The notes beneath the pieces were generated by a model. It was not told the DNA's origin, did not search any database, and saw only the letters and a program-made list of their open reading frames with translations. Shown here one piece after another: positions 44,444-53,064 of a DNA stretch of 64,000 nt (position 1 is its first letter; every line of letters begins with the position of its first letter). The stretch comes from an uncultured Chloroflexota bacterium (GTDB taxonomy: Bacteria > Chloroflexota > Anaerolineae > Anaerolineales > Anaerolineaceae): assembly GCA_902786265.1 (NCBI GenBank), contig CADACE010000008.1, positions 62,001 through 126,000 on the forward strand. Direction: 5' to 3'. Position numbers and translations under genes: made by a program.

Positions 44444-47400
44444 CTAAATAAATATCCATAAAGCCGGCCGTACCATGCCGTTATCGTTATCAATTTCATC
44501 TCCGCTGAGAAAGATTTCGCCATCAGGTAATATAATGACTGCCCGGTCGGCAGATTCGCCCGGTGAACGCAGCCACCACCAGGAATTCCCGTTTTCCTCA
44601 TCCACATATATGCGATTTTCGCCGGCATATGCAGTTCCCCCACATTGACGATCTTCATTTTTCTCTAAATAATTTTCAACCTCATCTTTGCTGAGCAGGA
44701 AAATTTTGTCCTCAGTACGGCTGCCGCCGCTTACATCAAATGAAATATTATCATCATTCCGATTTACAACCTGAATGATTTGCTCTTTTTCTAAATTAGT
44801 AAATGCGTCATTGTAAAAGCTTTCGTTGAGCCATTTACGAAGTGAACAAGTTTCCCAGGTAACATCAGTTTTTGAATCATTGTACATCTTTCCATCCAGC
44901 CCATATTTGCTGAGCAGAAGAACCCGGTCAAAACTTTTATATAAAACCATCCATTCAATAGGCTCACTGCCGTTTTCTTGATTATTGTCTTGTTCATAAT
45001 GTCCAAAAGTGATCTTTTCATTGCTAAATGAAACGGATTTATTGTTTTTGTTTGACAATTCATCATTTGGCAACGAAACCCATAAAGCCGGACGGACAAC
45101 ATTATATGCTGCATTTACATAAGAACCATAATCATTTATCCAGCCATAGATTGAGACGGTTTGAGCTAAATAATTATTTGCACCGGGTGTCCGCAACCAC
45201 CACCATGAAGTCTGATTTGAATCACTGATAAAAGCGCCGTTTGCTTTTGCATATTCTGTCACAAAACAGCACCGTTCTTTATCCGTATGAAAATATTGAT
45301 TGGCCTCATCGTAGCTCAAAATGAAAATATTATCAGCCGTTCTTGTCCCGCCTTCTGCATTGTGTGTCGGACTTCCTGAATTTTCATTATCTGAAAGAAC
45401 GATATGATTCTGTTCATCGATATTGAAAGCATTCGTATAAAAATCTACATTCAGCCATTTTCTCAGAGTACTTTCTGCCCATGTAACGCTGATAAAACCT
45501 TCATTATATTTTTTCTCTTCCAATCCGTACCTGCTTATTAGCAGCACCTTATTTTCATATATATCAAGAACCCGCCATTCGATTGGTTCGGTTCCGTTAT
45601 TTAAATTATTATCCTGTTCGTAAGATCCGAAGGTAACAGTATCTCCGGGTGAAATATCTTCCGGTTTCATCGAAAGGATCCCTTTTTGCATCGGAGATGG
45701 TAATACAGTCGCTAAAGCCTCTGGCGCAGGAGTTTCTGTCTGATTTATGATTGCATCTGCAATTTCATCAGTTTTTGCCTGTTCAGTTTGCAGCAAACGA
45801 GCCTCTATTGTCGCGCTTTGAGCTGTCTTTGTTAATTCAGTATTGGCAGAGTGTTGGATAATTGCTTCAACTGTCCCGGTTTGATAGGAATAAATTATGG
45901 ATTGTGTGGCAGTTTGTTCCGCATAGACAGCTGATTTCGTTGCAGTTCTCGCGGCTTGTGTTTGGACTGCGTATGTCGGCTGCTTGATGATTGCCTCTAC
46001 GGTTTCGGTTTGCCGGACAGAAGCTTCAGCTTGTGTGGCAGTTTGCAGCAGTGCCTTTTCCGCGGTTTGTGTGGCCTGTGCCTCTGCTGTTGATGTGGAT
46101 CGCCGGATCGCTTCAGCAGTTTCGGTCTGCCGGACAGAAGCTTCAGCTTGTGTGGCAGTTTGCTGCAGTGATTTTTCCGCGGTTTGCGTGGCCTGCACCT
46201 CTGCCGTTGATGTGGACCGACGGATCGCTTCAGCAGTTTCGGTTTGCCGGATAGAAGCTTCAGCTTGTGTGGCAGTTTGCTGCAGTGCTTTTTCCGCGGT
46301 TTGCGTGGCCTGTGCCTCTGCTGTTGATGTGGATCGACGGATCGCCTCTGCGGTTTCGGTTTGCCGGATAATAGCTTCTGCTTGTGTGGCAGTTTGCTGC
46401 AGTGCCTTTTCCGCGGTTTGCGTGGCCTGTACCTCTGCTGTTGATGTGGATCGACGAATCACTTCAGCAGTTTCGGTTTGCCGGATATCAGCTTCAGCTT
46501 GTATGGCAGTTTGCTGTACTGATTCTTCCGCGGTTTGCGTGGCCTGTAATTCTGCTGTTGATGTGGCTTGACTGATTGCTTCAACAGTTTCGGTTTGTTT
46601 TTTATCGATCGTTGATTTTGTTTCAGACTGATTAGTCCATATACCTGAGGCCGTAGTAACAGTTTCGATCGCTTCATGTGACCCGATTTGTACCGTCGCG
46701 GAAACTGATTGTATCGAAGTTTCATTTAGAATATCGGGTTTTCGAGTTCGCTTATAAAAAAAGATGAGAAATACACAGGCTGCGATCAACAAAAGTCCCG
46801 CAGCTATCCTTCCGAATGACAATTTATTTCCTGAATCTGATTTTTCAGAAGAAATACGATCTGCTGATTCGTTTTTTTGTTCTTCCTCATGAAGAACGAC
46901 TGTATCGAGCTTTGATTTATCCGGCTCTGATTTATTTATACGAATCACCGCATCAGAAGCCGGCATTTGATCAGATGCTGGTAAAATACCGGTGATGTCC
47001 GTTTTTTCAGCGTTTACGGCAAAATCATCTGATGAATCTTCTTTTTCATTTATTTCTTCATATAATTCATGCATGGTACCTGTCCTGTCCGCGCTTTTCA
47101 GTTCAAGTCCATGCATCAGTGCTTTATTGACTGATTCCGGAACATCCGATTCGGACAGATTCAATTGCTGAATTTCTGCTTCACCTGTGACACGGTCCAA
47201 TGCAGAGGCAGGCGCTGTTCCCGTTAAAGCTGCATACATTGTAGCGCAGATCGCATAAACATCTGTAAAAGGTCCCTGATGACTTCTTTGGGTATATTGT
47301 TCTAATGGAGCATAACCGGGCGAGACTAATGCCGTATAAGTATTAGTGATTTTTTCTGAAACAAATCTTCTGGCAGCGCCAAAATCAAGAAGTACCAAAT

Positions 47401-48034
47401 GCTCCGAGCCGTCTTCGTCTTTTGCAATTTTCAGATTGTCAGGTTTAATATCACGATGAATAAGGTTTTTTTTATGTAATTTGTTTAGTTCAAGAATCAG
47501 CGGATTGAAAAGAGTCAATACCCGGTTCCATTGCATTTTCCCGTTTTTTTCTATTTCTTTGGAGAGATTATCACCGGATATGTAGTCCATCACGATATAT
47601 GCTGTGCCGTTTTCCCTGAAATAATCCCGGACATGCACAATATTCGGACTGTTAAAACGGGCTAAAATTTTTGCTTCTGATTGAAATTCTTCACAGCCTT
47701 TCTCAAAACCATATGAGTTGGTTCCTGAAACAGCAGGAAAAACATGATGAGAGCTCATGTTCCGCACACCTAAACCTGCAGGAAAATATTCTTTAACAGC
47801 TACTATAATTTCCAAAGATAGATCAATACCCAAATAGGTAACACCAAACCCACCCTGTCCAAGTACTTTTCCGATAAAATATTTTCCTGACAGAATCGAT
47901 CCTTCGGGAAGCAGGTTTTCCTGATTTTCTCTTCTGCTGTTGTCATGGCCGCATACGGAACATACCTTTTGCCCTACGGCCAAAGGTTCCATACAATTGA
48001 AACAATAGTTCAGTTCCGTAATTCCCATATTCAA
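44444..48034 (-). CDS. Giant membrane Ser/Thr protein kinase with repeats and two DUF6273-like domains
   Basis: A 1196-residue protein. Order: zinc ribbon (CFNC...CSVCGH, residues 10-30); protein kinase (about 50-330) with GQGGFGVTYLG, HRDIKPDN and DFGAARRF, all catalytic residues present; one membrane helix (about 409-430); a Thr/Ala/Gln-rich outer stretch with five 39-residue repeats (about 488-685); and two similar C-terminal domains (about 795-985 and 1005-1196) with EPIEWRVLD, TLRKWLN, WWWLRTPG and RPALW. These match DUF6273, an outer domain of unknown ligand. It probably senses something outside and signals inside. TTG 48034 or ATG 48028 may start it. Confidence 0.9.
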   Translation of the reverse strand: MNMGITELNYCFNCMEPLAVGQKVCSVCGHDNSRRENQENLLPEGSILSGKYFIGKVLGQGGFGVTYLGIDLSLEIIVAVKEYFPAGLGVRNMSSHHVFPAVSGTNSYGFEKGCEEFQSEAKILARFNSPNIVHVRDYFRENGTAYIVMDYISGDNLSKEIEKNGKMQWNRVLTLFNPLILELNKLHKKNLIHRDIKPDNLKIAKDEDGSEHLVLLDFGAARRFVSEKITNTYTALVSPGYAPLEQYTQRSHQGPFTDVYAICATMYAALTGTAPASALDRVTGEAEIQQLNLSESDVPESVNKALMHGLELKSADRTGTMHELYEEINEKEDSSDDFAVNAEKTDITGILPASDQMPASDAVIRINKSEPDKSKLDTVVLHEEEQKNESADRISSEKSDSGNKLSFGRIAAGLLLIAACVFLIFFYKRTRKPDILNETSIQSVSATVQIGSHEAIETVTTASGIWTNQSETKSTIDKKQTETVEAISQATSTAELQATQTAEESVQQTAIQAEADIRQTETAEVIRRSTSTAEVQATQTAEKALQQTATQAEAIIRQTETAEAIRRSTSTAEAQATQTAEKALQQTATQAEASIRQTETAEAIRRSTSTAEVQATQTAEKSLQQTATQAEASVRQTETAEAIRRSTSTAEAQATQTAEKALLQTATQAEASVRQTETVEAIIKQPTYAVQTQAARTATKSAVYAEQTATQSIIYSYQTGTVEAIIQHSANTELTKTAQSATIEARLLQTEQAKTDEIADAIINQTETPAPEALATVLPSPMQKGILSMKPEDISPGDTVTFGSYEQDNNLNNGTEPIEWRVLDIYENKVLLISRYGLEEKKYNEGFISVTWAESTLRKWLNVDFYTNAFNIDEQNHIVLSDNENSGSPTHNAEGGTRTADNIFILSYDEANQYFHTDKERCCFVTEYAKANGAFISDSNQTSWWWLRTPGANNYLAQTVSIYGWINDYGSYVNAAYNVVRPALWVSLPNDELSNKNNKSVSFSNEKITFGHYEQDNNQENGSEPIEWMVLYKSFDRVLLLSKYGLDGKMYNDSKTDVTWETCSLRKWLNESFYNDAFTNLEKEQIIQVVNRNDDNISFDVSGGSRTEDKIFLLSKDEVENYLEKNEDRQCGGTAYAGENRIYVDEENGNSWWWLRSPGESADRAVIILPDGEIFLSGDEIDNDNGMVRPALWIFI
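45984..46600. repeat. Tandem repeat of 117 bases in the kinase gene
   Basis: About five copies of a 117-base unit (39 codons) lie head to tail in frame. Copies differ by a few substitutions. Open frames on the opposite strand are a by-product. Confidence 0.85.
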
Positions 48035-48041
48035 TCCGTAT

Positions 48042-48059
48042 ATTCCCCAATATTTGGGA
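48042..48059. promoter_or_regulatory. Palindrome between kinase and ATPase genes
   Basis: An imperfect 18-base palindrome with arms TTCCC and GGGAA (48042-48059), just upstream of the kinase start. Possible operator. Confidence 0.35.
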
Positions 48060-48150
48060 AATCCGATTACAATTTATATTATTATATTTTATAAATAAAT
48101 TTATTTACAAGTGTCGGTTTCAAATTTTTGGGAAGTTTTTTCAAAATTCT

Positions 48151-48179
48151 TTCACACAGAGGTTTTCTGTTGGTATAAT
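48151..48179 (+). promoter_or_regulatory. Promoter of the ATPase gene
   Basis: TTCACA (48151-48156) and TATAAT (48174-48179) are 17 bases apart, 36 bases before ATG 48216. Confidence 0.7.
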
Positions 48180-48215
48180 TATTTATGAATATGCAAGACC
48201 ACGCAGGAGTTATAT

Positions 48216-50723
48216 ATGGCTGATACCGATCCGAACAGATTCTTTCTTGGTAAGCTTTACAACAACCGAAATCAGTTAACAGATGAGAAGATGTACTACA
48301 ATCCATCAGATCTCAATACACATTGTATTATTACAGGGATGACAGGTTCAGGAAAAACCGGATTGGGTATTCTGCTTCTGGAAGAAATAGCATTGAAAGG
48401 AATACCGGCAATCGTTATTGATGCCAAAGGTGACCTGACGAACCTGCTTTTGCATTTTCCGAATATTACCGGTAAAGATATTGCTCCCTGGTTAGATCAG
48501 GAAGCTCCGATTCGTGCCGGAAAAGAACTATACGAATATGCAAATGAAAAGGCAGCAGCCTGGAGAGAAGGTCAGGAAGAATGGGGATACGGTCCGGAGG
48601 ATATAGAGGCTCTCTCCGGAGTGGATTATACGGTTTTTACACCCGGATCTTCCATTGGCAACCCAGTCAACATTATGGCAAGTTTTTCCGCACCGGACGC
48701 TTCCACAATTTACAATGAGGAAGCCATACGGGAAGAAATCGCAACCGCTGTAACCGCTCTGCTGGGGCTGATCGGTTATAACAACATTGACCCGCTCAAG
48801 AGCAAAGAACACATCCTGCTTTCCAACATTATAGAATTTTATTGGACGCTTGGTAAAGATGTTACGCTGGTCGATCTCATAAATGCTGTCAATGATCCCC
48901 CGTTCGACACATTGGGAGCCCTTTCCATAGACAGGATCTACCCGCCGAAGGAAAGATTCAACCTGGCGCTGCAAATCAACAATTTTCTTGCTTCTCCCAC
49001 ATTTAAAGCCTGGAATGAAGGCCCTGGCCTTGATATCGGCAGCCTGATCCGAAATAAAAATGACAAACCTCGATTTAATATATTCTACATCCAGCATCTG
49101 AGTGATCAGGAGAAGATGTTCTTTGTTACGATGCTGTATTCTCAGATCGAAGCCTGGATGCGCAATCAAACAGGGACAGGAAACCTTCGTCTTGCGGTTT
49201 ATTTTGACGAGATGGCAGGCTATGTACCTCCTACCGCAAATCCGTCTTCAAAACCGGTGATCATGCGAATGATGAAACAAGCCCGGGCTTTCGGTGTCGG
49301 ATTGATTCTTGCCACGCAAAATCCGGTCGATATCGATTACAAAGGGCTATCCAATGCCGGTACATGGTTTGTCGGCCGCCTGCAGACAGAGCAGGATAAA
49401 AACAGACTTCTTGACGGTCTGACCACTACCGACGGAAATATCAACCGGACCGATGCGGATAAATTAATTTCAGACCTCAAAAAGCGGGCGTTCCTTTATA
49501 TGAACGTCCATGAAAACGGATTAAAAGTGATGTCGACCCGCTGGACAATGAACTATCTTGCCGGTCCGCTGACCAAAAACCTTATCCCGAAGCTTTACAA
49601 TGAGGGATTATGTGTACCTTACACGGAAGAGGATGCAAAAGCCGCTAAATTGTATGCGGCTAATAAAAACAGAGAGGCTGATGATGATTCGGAGCTCAAT
49701 CTCCTCACCGGAGACCCTGATGAAATCAATGACAGCTTGAAGGAGAGTGAAAACATGGAAGAAGAATTGAAAGAAGGACAACGTCCAACCATCGCGGCCA
49801 CGATAAATGAATATTTTCTGCCCGCGGAAAAACGCCCTGCGGAATGTGATTCCGATGGCGATCAGGTAACTTATCGTCCTGTCTGGATCGCCCAGGCTGA
49901 GATTCGAGCAGAAAAAGATAAGTACAATTTCTCTTTGCGCACTGTTAAAGCAGCTGAAATTGACGAAGACGACATGCGCGGTACCACTGTCCGCTGGGAT
50001 GAATACCTGTGTGATCCGTTTGACGTCAAAAGCATGATGTCAAGGCCGGAATTCAACGACGCGTATTTCCAGATGCCGCCCGCCTGGATGCAGGACGCGA
50101 AAGTTGCCCGCAATTACGAAACCGATTTTGTCAGCTATCTTTATCGCGATGCCAGCATCATGGTCTGGGCAAATGAAAAGCTGGGAATTTTCGCTGACGA
50201 AGATGATACGGAAGATGATTTCCTCGAAAAATGCCGTGACAAGATCGAGGCCCTCAGCGCAGCGGAAATTGAAAAAGTCAAGAAAACCCATGAAGCTCAG
50301 CTGGATAAGCTGGAAGCAAAATTGAAGAAACTCAATGTCACACTGGAAGAAAAACAGAGCCAGGTCAAACAGCGTGGCGTTCAGACAGCTGCAGCAGCCG
50401 GTGAATTGATCCTTTCTCTGATCCAGAGACGCCGAAAGTCAGTATCTTCTTCTTTGAATAAAGTTACCCAGACATCCAATGCCAAAAAGGCTCAGGAAAA
50501 AGTTGAAGTGGATATTGAGGCAGTTACCGATCAGATTCAGTCTGCAATCGACGATTATGAAGCCAAACTGGAAGAAATCCAGGAAAAATGGGACAAGATC
50601 CTTGATCAGAACAAGCAGGTCAAGATCACTGTTGCCAAAAAGGATATCTATGTTGATGCTTTCGGTATTCTGTGGGAGCCCTATTACACCAATAGTATGG
50701 GCAAACTGGTAAAGGCATTTTAA
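48216..50723 (+). CDS. HerA/DUF87-like ATP-binding protein
   Basis: An 835-residue P-loop ATPase. Walker A is GMTGSGKTG near residue 40, followed by AIVIDAKGDLTNLL; Walker B is YFDEMAGYVP; a Q-loop region VGLILATQNPVDIDYKGLSNAGTW with a late arginine finger is typical of HerA/VirD4-type motors. The C-terminal quarter is a coiled coil (about residues 680-800) and a short closing domain. The family is common in Chloroflexota and Actinobacteria; its role, perhaps DNA or protein translocation, is not established. ATG 48216 has AGGAG upstream and a good promoter. No nuclease partner lies next to it. Confidence 0.8.
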   Translation: MADTDPNRFFLGKLYNNRNQLTDEKMYYNPSDLNTHCIITGMTGSGKTGLGILLLEEIALKGIPAIVIDAKGDLTNLLLHFPNITGKDIAPWLDQEAPIRAGKELYEYANEKAAAWREGQEEWGYGPEDIEALSGVDYTVFTPGSSIGNPVNIMASFSAPDASTIYNEEAIREEIATAVTALLGLIGYNNIDPLKSKEHILLSNIIEFYWTLGKDVTLVDLINAVNDPPFDTLGALSIDRIYPPKERFNLALQINNFLASPTFKAWNEGPGLDIGSLIRNKNDKPRFNIFYIQHLSDQEKMFFVTMLYSQIEAWMRNQTGTGNLRLAVYFDEMAGYVPPTANPSSKPVIMRMMKQARAFGVGLILATQNPVDIDYKGLSNAGTWFVGRLQTEQDKNRLLDGLTTTDGNINRTDADKLISDLKKRAFLYMNVHENGLKVMSTRWTMNYLAGPLTKNLIPKLYNEGLCVPYTEEDAKAAKLYAANKNREADDDSELNLLTGDPDEINDSLKESENMEEELKEGQRPTIAATINEYFLPAEKRPAECDSDGDQVTYRPVWIAQAEIRAEKDKYNFSLRTVKAAEIDEDDMRGTTVRWDEYLCDPFDVKSMMSRPEFNDAYFQMPPAWMQDAKVARNYETDFVSYLYRDASIMVWANEKLGIFADEDDTEDDFLEKCRDKIEALSAAEIEKVKKTHEAQLDKLEAKLKKLNVTLEEKQSQVKQRGVQTAAAAGELILSLIQRRRKSVSSSLNKVTQTSNAKKAQEKVEVDIEAVTDQIQSAIDDYEAKLEEIQEKWDKILDQNKQVKITVAKKDIYVDAFGILWEPYYTNSMGKLVKAF

Positions 50724-50738
50724 TTGTTCTGCACAATC

Positions 50739-50785
50739 CGGGGACGAATCAGTCCATTCGCATTTTCAGGTGTAAATCGTCCCCG
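50739..50785 (+). terminator. Hairpin after the ATPase gene
   Basis: CGGGGACGA (50739-50747) pairs perfectly with TCGTCCCCG (50777-50785). The loop is long and no T-run follows. Confidence 0.45.
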
Positions 50786-50813
50786 CTGATATAAAGAATC
50801 TGAATATAGTTAT

Positions 50814-50892
50814 AAAATGAGCCATCGGAGCTGTGTTTTGGCCTGATTCATGCAGATTTCAGGTTATAAAACTCTCCGCTGACTCATTTTTC
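50814..50892 (+). ncRNA. Structured leader before the DarT-like gene
   Basis: Three nested stems: AAAATGAG/CTCATTTT (50814-50821, 50883-50890), CGGAG/CTCCG and CCTGA/TCAGG inside, ending in a T-run. It could be an attenuator or a terminator for the upstream gene. Confidence 0.4.
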
Positions 50893-50915
50893 ATGAGCAG
50901 CACCCGGATCGTGAC

Positions 50916-51629
50916 ATGCATAGATATCTGCCGCAAATCAATACGACACAGAGCGAAAAGAAAACAAAAAACATCAGACAGTTCATCAAAAAAATCAAAT
51001 TGAACTGTCTGACTCATTTTACACGGGCTGAAAACCTGAAATCCATACTTCAGTCCGGAATTTTGCCGCCATCTATTTTAAGCTCAAATAAAGCATTTGC
51101 TTCTGTGCAGCGGAATTCTGTCACCCTGCCGCCAGAATGGAGCGGTCTTGTTTCTCTCAATCTGTCTTTTCCGGATTATAAACTCTTCAACCAGCTCCAA
51201 AATCATATGCCGAGTGACTGGGTGATCCTGCTGCTCGATCCGCGTGTTATTCTTGATTTCCCCTGCTATTTTTTCCCCGGCAGAGCGCTGGATTTTATTG
51301 AACAGTCGCCGCTGCCCGGACAGTTTCTGGGAAATTATCAGAGTTCATCAGATCTCAAAGCTCTTTTTGATGACCGGGAGGATGTAAAACGCAAGGATTT
51401 GGATATTCCGGCCTTTTATCCGACTGACCCCACAAGCGAAGTTCTTTCTTTTTTCCCGATCGCACCATCATATATTACCCAGATCTATTTTCCGAATGAT
51501 TATAAATTCAATCAATGGGTTCTCCACAATACGGAATTTGCTATGACACAGGATCGAAGCCGCTGGGCAGTCGGATTGGAATATTTTTCTCCGCGATCTG
51601 ATTATCCATACTGGAAAACGAAAAGGTAA
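50916..51629 (+). CDS. DarT-like (DUF4433) ADP-ribosyltransferase
   Basis: A 237-residue protein that follows the DarT layout: LTHFTRAENLKSILQSGIL at the N-terminus, VSLNLSFPDYKLFNQL, the WVILLLDP strand, PGRALDF where DarT has the NAA motif, and TDPTSEVLSFFPI with the likely catalytic glutamate. DarT toxins ADP-ribosylate thymidine in single-stranded DNA and are neutralised by DarG macrodomain proteins. No macrodomain gene lies next to it. The ribosome site before ATG 50916 is weak. Confidence 0.65.
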   Translation: MHRYLPQINTTQSEKKTKNIRQFIKKIKLNCLTHFTRAENLKSILQSGILPPSILSSNKAFASVQRNSVTLPPEWSGLVSLNLSFPDYKLFNQLQNHMPSDWVILLLDPRVILDFPCYFFPGRALDFIEQSPLPGQFLGNYQSSSDLKALFDDREDVKRKDLDIPAFYPTDPTSEVLSFFPIAPSYITQIYFPNDYKFNQWVLHNTEFAMTQDRSRWAVGLEYFSPRSDYPYWKTKR

Positions 51630-51796
51630 TCAGTAATATATTATTTTTGATTCCGTAAATTTATTTAATAAATTTTCTGCTGTTTGATTTTATATCTGGG
51701 ATCGTTCGTATCATTCACACTTTTGTTACATATTTTTCGTTGGACTTTTCATATTTTTACCCCGGTTTTCAAAATTTGTACTATACTTAATTTGTG

Positions 51797-51875
51797 CTAG
51801 GGGAGCAGTTGCTGAGAGTGTAATAAATTACAGACCCTCAATTCCTGATCCGGACAATACCGGCGTAGGAAAGCA
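51797..51875 (+). ncRNA. TPP riboswitch (THI element)
   Basis: The conserved blocks are in order: GGGGAGC, GCTGAGAG, ACCCTCA, CCTGATCCGGA, AATACCGGCGTAGGAAAGC. It binds thiamine pyrophosphate and here leads into a terminator, so TPP should switch off the following uptake genes. Confidence 0.97.
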
Positions 51876-51912
51876 AAAAATTTGATGTTTGGTTTACATC
51901 GATTTGAAATGA

Positions 51913-51938
51913 GGCTTCCGGCATTGGAAGCCTTTTTT
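51913..51938 (+). terminator. Riboswitch-controlled terminator
   Basis: GGCTTCC (51913-51919) pairs with GGAAGCC (51926-51932), followed by six T. It stands between the TPP aptamer and the first gene. Confidence 0.9.
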
Positions 51939-51983
51939 GCTGCCTGAAACAATTATATTCATTATTGAAAGGAATTTCTTCAA

Positions 51984-52280
51984 ATGGAAGCAAGTGTCGC
52001 TATTCAAAGTCTGCCGTCCGTAATGGATGATGACGAATTATGCCGTATTGTTGATGAGGTGATTGCCTATATCGCGAGCACCGGTTACAACTATTTTGTC
52101 GGGCCGTTTGAAACCACGATCGAAGGGCCTTATGATGAGCTGATGGATATCGTCAAGGAATGTCAGCACATCGCGATCAAAGCAGGGGCTCCCGCGGTAG
52201 CTGCCTATATCAAAGTCAGTTACAAACCTGAAGGCGAGGTACTTTCCATTGAAAAGAAAACCGGAAAGTATCAGAAATAA
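51984..52280 (+). CDS. Thiamine-binding protein (MTH1187/YkoF-like)
   Basis: A 98-residue ferredoxin-like-fold protein of the thiamine-binding family (PF01910). VAIQSLPS, the GYNYFVGPFETTIEGPYDELMDIVKECQ block and the closing VSYKPEG fit. It probably binds thiamine or its pyrimidine part in the cytoplasm. It is the first gene behind the TPP riboswitch, and AAAGGA precedes ATG 51984. Its last 32 bases overlap the permease gene. Confidence 0.88.
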   Translation: MEASVAIQSLPSVMDDDELCRIVDEVIAYIASTGYNYFVGPFETTIEGPYDELMDIVKECQHIAIKAGAPAVAAYIKVSYKPEGEVLSIEKKTGKYQK

Positions 52281-53022
52281 GCTGCTGCCGGTCGGCACAT
52301 TCATTCTGATCCTGCTGATTTGGTGGGGAATTTCAGTCTCCGGTCTGATTCCGTCTTATATGCTGCCATCACCTGTCAGTGTTGGGGAAGCTTTTATCAA
52401 AGATTTTTCCAATCTGATAACACATGCGCTGGTTTCAGTACAGGAAGCAATATACGGCCTGATTATCGGTGTGCTGTTAGCCTTTATTATCGCCACTCTG
52501 ATGGATCGCTTCGAAACTCTTGAAAAAGCGCTCCTTCCGATCCTGGTTGTAACACAGACTATCCCTACCATTGCCATAGCGCCTTTGCTGGTGCTGTGGA
52601 TGGGATTCGGAATGGCACCAAAGATCACACTTGTCGTCGTCACCACTTTTTTCCCGATAGCGGTAGGACTGCTGGATGGGTATAAAAGTGTTGACCCGGA
52701 TGAGATCAGTTTGATGCGGTCAATGCGGGCAAACCGCCTGCAGATTTTTTGGCACGTCAAACTACCGGCCGCACTGCCTTATTTTTTTTCAGGACTGAGG
52801 GTTTCGGCTTCATATGCTGTTGTGGGAGCTGTGATCTCAGAATGGCTGGGCGGTTTTGACGGCCTGGGCGTTTATATGACTCGTGTACGTAAGGCCTATG
52901 CGTTTGATAAAATGTTCGCCGTTATCATTTTGATCATCATTGTCAGTCTTCTCCTGATGGCAGCAGTCGATTTGATCAAAAGTCTGATGATGCCATGGAC
53001 AAAGCAAACAAGAAAAGAATAA
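52249..53022 (+). CDS. ABC permease for a thiamine precursor
   Basis: A 257-residue permease of the SsuC/ThiX type with about six membrane helices. The EAA loop is RANRLQIFWHVKLPAALPYFFSGLR. TTG 52249 is chosen because GAGG lies nine bases upstream; the resulting 32-base overlap with the thiamine-binding gene implies translational coupling. It should pair with the binding protein and ATPase that follow. Confidence 0.9.
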   Translation: MKRKPESIRNKLLPVGTFILILLIWWGISVSGLIPSYMLPSPVSVGEAFIKDFSNLITHALVSVQEAIYGLIIGVLLAFIIATLMDRFETLEKALLPILVVTQTIPTIAIAPLLVLWMGFGMAPKITLVVVTTFFPIAVGLLDGYKSVDPDEISLMRSMRANRLQIFWHVKLPAALPYFFSGLRVSASYAVVGAVISEWLGGFDGLGVYMTRVRKAYAFDKMFAVIILIIIVSLLLMAAVDLIKSLMMPWTKQTRKE

Positions 53023-53064
53023 TAAGTTTTGTAATATATTAATGGTAAAAGAGGAAATTTTTGT

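Noticed and set aside
45984..46571. A 195-residue plus-strand open frame of Ala/Val/Cys-rich repeats
   Set aside because: It is the exact antisense of the kinase repeat stalk; the tandem repeat keeps the other strand open. No ribosome site or independent family likeness.
45984..46600. Regular repeats that could suggest a CRISPR array
   Set aside because: The units are head-to-tail, 117 bases with no unique spacers, and lie in frame inside a long coding sequence.
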